The notes beneath the pieces are model-generated. The model had not been told where the DNA came from. It saw only the letters and a program-made list of their open reading frames with translations, and made no database searches. A stretch of DNA of 14,851 nt from an uncultured Prevotella sp. (GTDB lineage Bacteria; Bacteroidota; Bacteroidia; Bacteroidales; Bacteroidaceae), in assembly GCA_900552675.1 (NCBI GenBank), contig USAI01000057.1, positions 1 through 14,851 of the forward strand, in the 5' to 3' direction. This document shows, in pieces, positions 13,403 to 14,851 of this stretch; the first letter of the stretch is position 1, and each line of letters starts with the position of its first letter. The translations under genes were made by a program, and so were the position numbers.

Positions 13403-14839
13403 ATGAAATTACGTTTTAACATTATCACACTCGTAGCCGTGTTGCTGTGCAGCATCGCTGCTCAGGCCCAAGAACGCAATGCTAACCGTATGGTTTTTCA
13501 TAAGGGTGGCAATATCTTAAAAACCTACTCGGTTGACGAGGTTGACAGCATCTGCTTTGATCAGGTAGACAATAAAGAGGTAGGCATAAAGGTAAAGAAT
13601 GTTGACAACTATACCGTTACGGTGGCTTTCACTAAGCCCGACAACTGTCAGTATTATCTGGTGTCGGCTATTCCTGCCAACTCGAAAGAAGACCTCACTA
13701 AGTATGTGCTCTCTAACTATAAGGCAAAGTTAACAGAAGATAAAGAATATACATTTGAGGGCCTAAAATCGGGCATCGAATATTATATCATGGCGCTGCC
13801 TGTTGATAAGTATGGCTTGTCTACCATCTTGTCAAAGAAAAAGGTTACCACATTGTCGTCTGATTATAAAGAGCAGGAGTCGCTGTTCTTTGATGTCGAC
13901 TATTGGGGCGACGCCTATTTGAACGGATATCAAAACTTTGTTATACGTATGGGCGACTGTCCTCATAACGGTGTTTATCCTCAAGGCAATGGTCGTATCT
14001 TCAACTTCAGTATCTATAACAAAAAGGCCGACGGCACCACTGCTCCTATGCCGCAGCTGGGCACCTACTCATATTATACTGGCGATACGCCTATTGATAT
14101 GTGTATGGAGCACTCAGAGAGCATTTTGCTGGTTTATTCTGATTTTAAGGGCGAAAAAGAATACACTGATAAAAACATGAAGTATAAAGATGCCACACTG
14201 ACAATCAGCAAAAACGCTGATGGTACCTACACTGTAAAGGCGCTGATTGAGCAGGAAGATGGCGAACTGATTGCTCTTAACTACACGGGTAAATGCACCT
14301 ATCGCGACCGCTCGTTTAAGGGATACACGGGTCCGAATGTAGATAAAGATCTCGAGTTTGAGTGTGACTGGCTCATCCCCTATGACCTCGATGGCACATG
14401 CTTCGAAATTATGGATGGTGGCGACCCCTCTGCCGACGGTGCTTCATGGTACAAACGTAATCGTATCACCATTTTCTTGGCCGATGACAATGGCACGCTC
14501 TTACCTCGTACCGGCACCTTCCTTGTAACTAAGGATGGCGCTAACGGCACCGTTCGTGCTGGTTCGTGGAAAAACTTTGGTGGTGGTGTTTCGGGTTCTG
14601 ACGGCACACGCTACGAGTATCGTGAAGGCGTAGAAGGTATGTCTACGTTCGGCTTTATCAGCGGTGGCTCTGTAACCATCAGAAAGAATAATGCTACTGG
14701 CGACTATATCATCGCTACCGACTTTGTTACTGATAAGGGCTTTAAGATTAACGCTACATATGTAGGTCCGTTTAAGAGCAATAAGGCTGCTTCTGTTTTT
14801 CCTGACTTCGTCACTCAAAAAACACTTATTTTTAACTGA
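13403..14839 (+). CDS. Exported protein with FN3-like region and duplicated beta domain
   Basis: 478 aa. The signal peptide ends near residue 22 (LLCSIAAQA, cut before QERN); the cysteine is preceded by Leu-Leu, so it is not a proper lipobox. Residues 30-52 (MVFHKGGNILKTYSVDEVDSICF) repeat the short module of the preceding gene. Residues 58-150 look like a fibronectin type III fold (EYTFEGLKSGIEYYIMALPVDKYG at 115-138). The rest is two related domains of about 140 residues: 159-298, ending GTYTVKALIEQEDGELIALNYTG, and 317-454, ending GDYIIATDFVTDKGFKINATYVG. No T9SS sorting domain is seen at the C-terminus (QKTLIFN). Likely periplasmic or surface-located, working with the two upstream products. 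No enzymatic motif is visible. The window ends 12 bases after the stop with no terminator in view. Confidence 0.82.
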   Translation: MKLRFNIITLVAVLLCSIAAQAQERNANRMVFHKGGNILKTYSVDEVDSICFDQVDNKEVGIKVKNVDNYTVTVAFTKPDNCQYYLVSAIPANSKEDLTKYVLSNYKAKLTEDKEYTFEGLKSGIEYYIMALPVDKYGLSTILSKKKVTTLSSDYKEQESLFFDVDYWGDAYLNGYQNFVIRMGDCPHNGVYPQGNGRIFNFSIYNKKADGTTAPMPQLGTYSYYTGDTPIDMCMEHSESILLVYSDFKGEKEYTDKNMKYKDATLTISKNADGTYTVKALIEQEDGELIALNYTGKCTYRDRSFKGYTGPNVDKDLEFECDWLIPYDLDGTCFEIMDGGDPSADGASWYKRNRITIFLADDNGTLLPRTGTFLVTKDGANGTVRAGSWKNFGGGVSGSDGTRYEYREGVEGMSTFGFISGGSVTIRKNNATGDYIIATDFVTDKGFKINATYVGPFKSNKAASVFPDFVTQKTLIFN

Positions 14840-14851
14840 TTGATAAACAAT

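Noticed and set aside
13403..13468. Lipoprotein signal in the 478-aa protein
   Set aside because: The cysteine in AVLLCS is preceded by Leu-Leu rather than a small residue, and a better signal peptidase I site (AQA before QE) follows.

Overview
The window looks like a Bacteroidales chromosome, most likely Prevotella or a close relative. The evidence is moderate GC, A/T-rich leaders without Shine-Dalgarno sequences, TAnnTTTG-type promoter elements, a Bacteroidetes-style class III fructose-bisphosphatase, a fused hisIE, and secreted proteins with C-terminal type IX secretion (Por) sorting-like domains. The genus is an inference from these traits; no rRNA or other marker gene is present.

Left part (34-10256, all minus strand). 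Ten tightly packed genes read leftward from about 10.3 kb: hisH, hisA, hisF, hisIE, an FtsE-type ABC ATPase, lysC (aspartokinase), lysA (diaminopimelate decarboxylase), a family-2 glycosyltransferase, a short GT4-like protein and fbp. hisH/hisA, hisA/hisF and lysA/GT2 each overlap by the four bases ATGA, which suggests translational coupling. The other gaps are 29-97 bp. The his genes supply the middle and late imidazole-forming steps of histidine synthesis: HisIE makes ProFAR, HisA isomerises it, and HisHF closes the ring. hisG, hisD, hisB and hisC are not here. lysC and lysA are the first and last steps from aspartate to lysine, with meso-diaminopimelate for peptidoglycan in between. FtsE and the two glycosyltransferase-like genes give the cluster a cell-envelope flavour. 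A TATCTTTG -7 element lies about 75 bp upstream of hisH.

Middle (10257-11014). This is a 758 bp divergent intergenic region rich in structure: a small hairpin in the his leader, a 19-bp inverted repeat containing a TGCATATTTATGCA palindrome, a second exact copy of that palindrome, a long hairpin followed by a partial tandem copy with a 44 bp period, and a good Bacteroidetes promoter (TACCTTTG) followed at once by a perfect 16 bp A/T palindrome at the expected transcription start.

Right part (11015-14839, plus strand). An apparent three-gene operon of exported proteins: a 612-aa protein with about six degenerate beta-rich repeats and a T9SS-like C-terminus, a 160-aa protein with a T9SS type A-like sorting domain, and a 478-aa protein with an FN3-like region and a duplicated beta-rich domain. 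I cannot name a function for any of them. Together with the intergenic region they form the least ordinary part of the window; the rest is housekeeping. No RNA genes, insertion sequences, CRISPR arrays or phage genes were seen.
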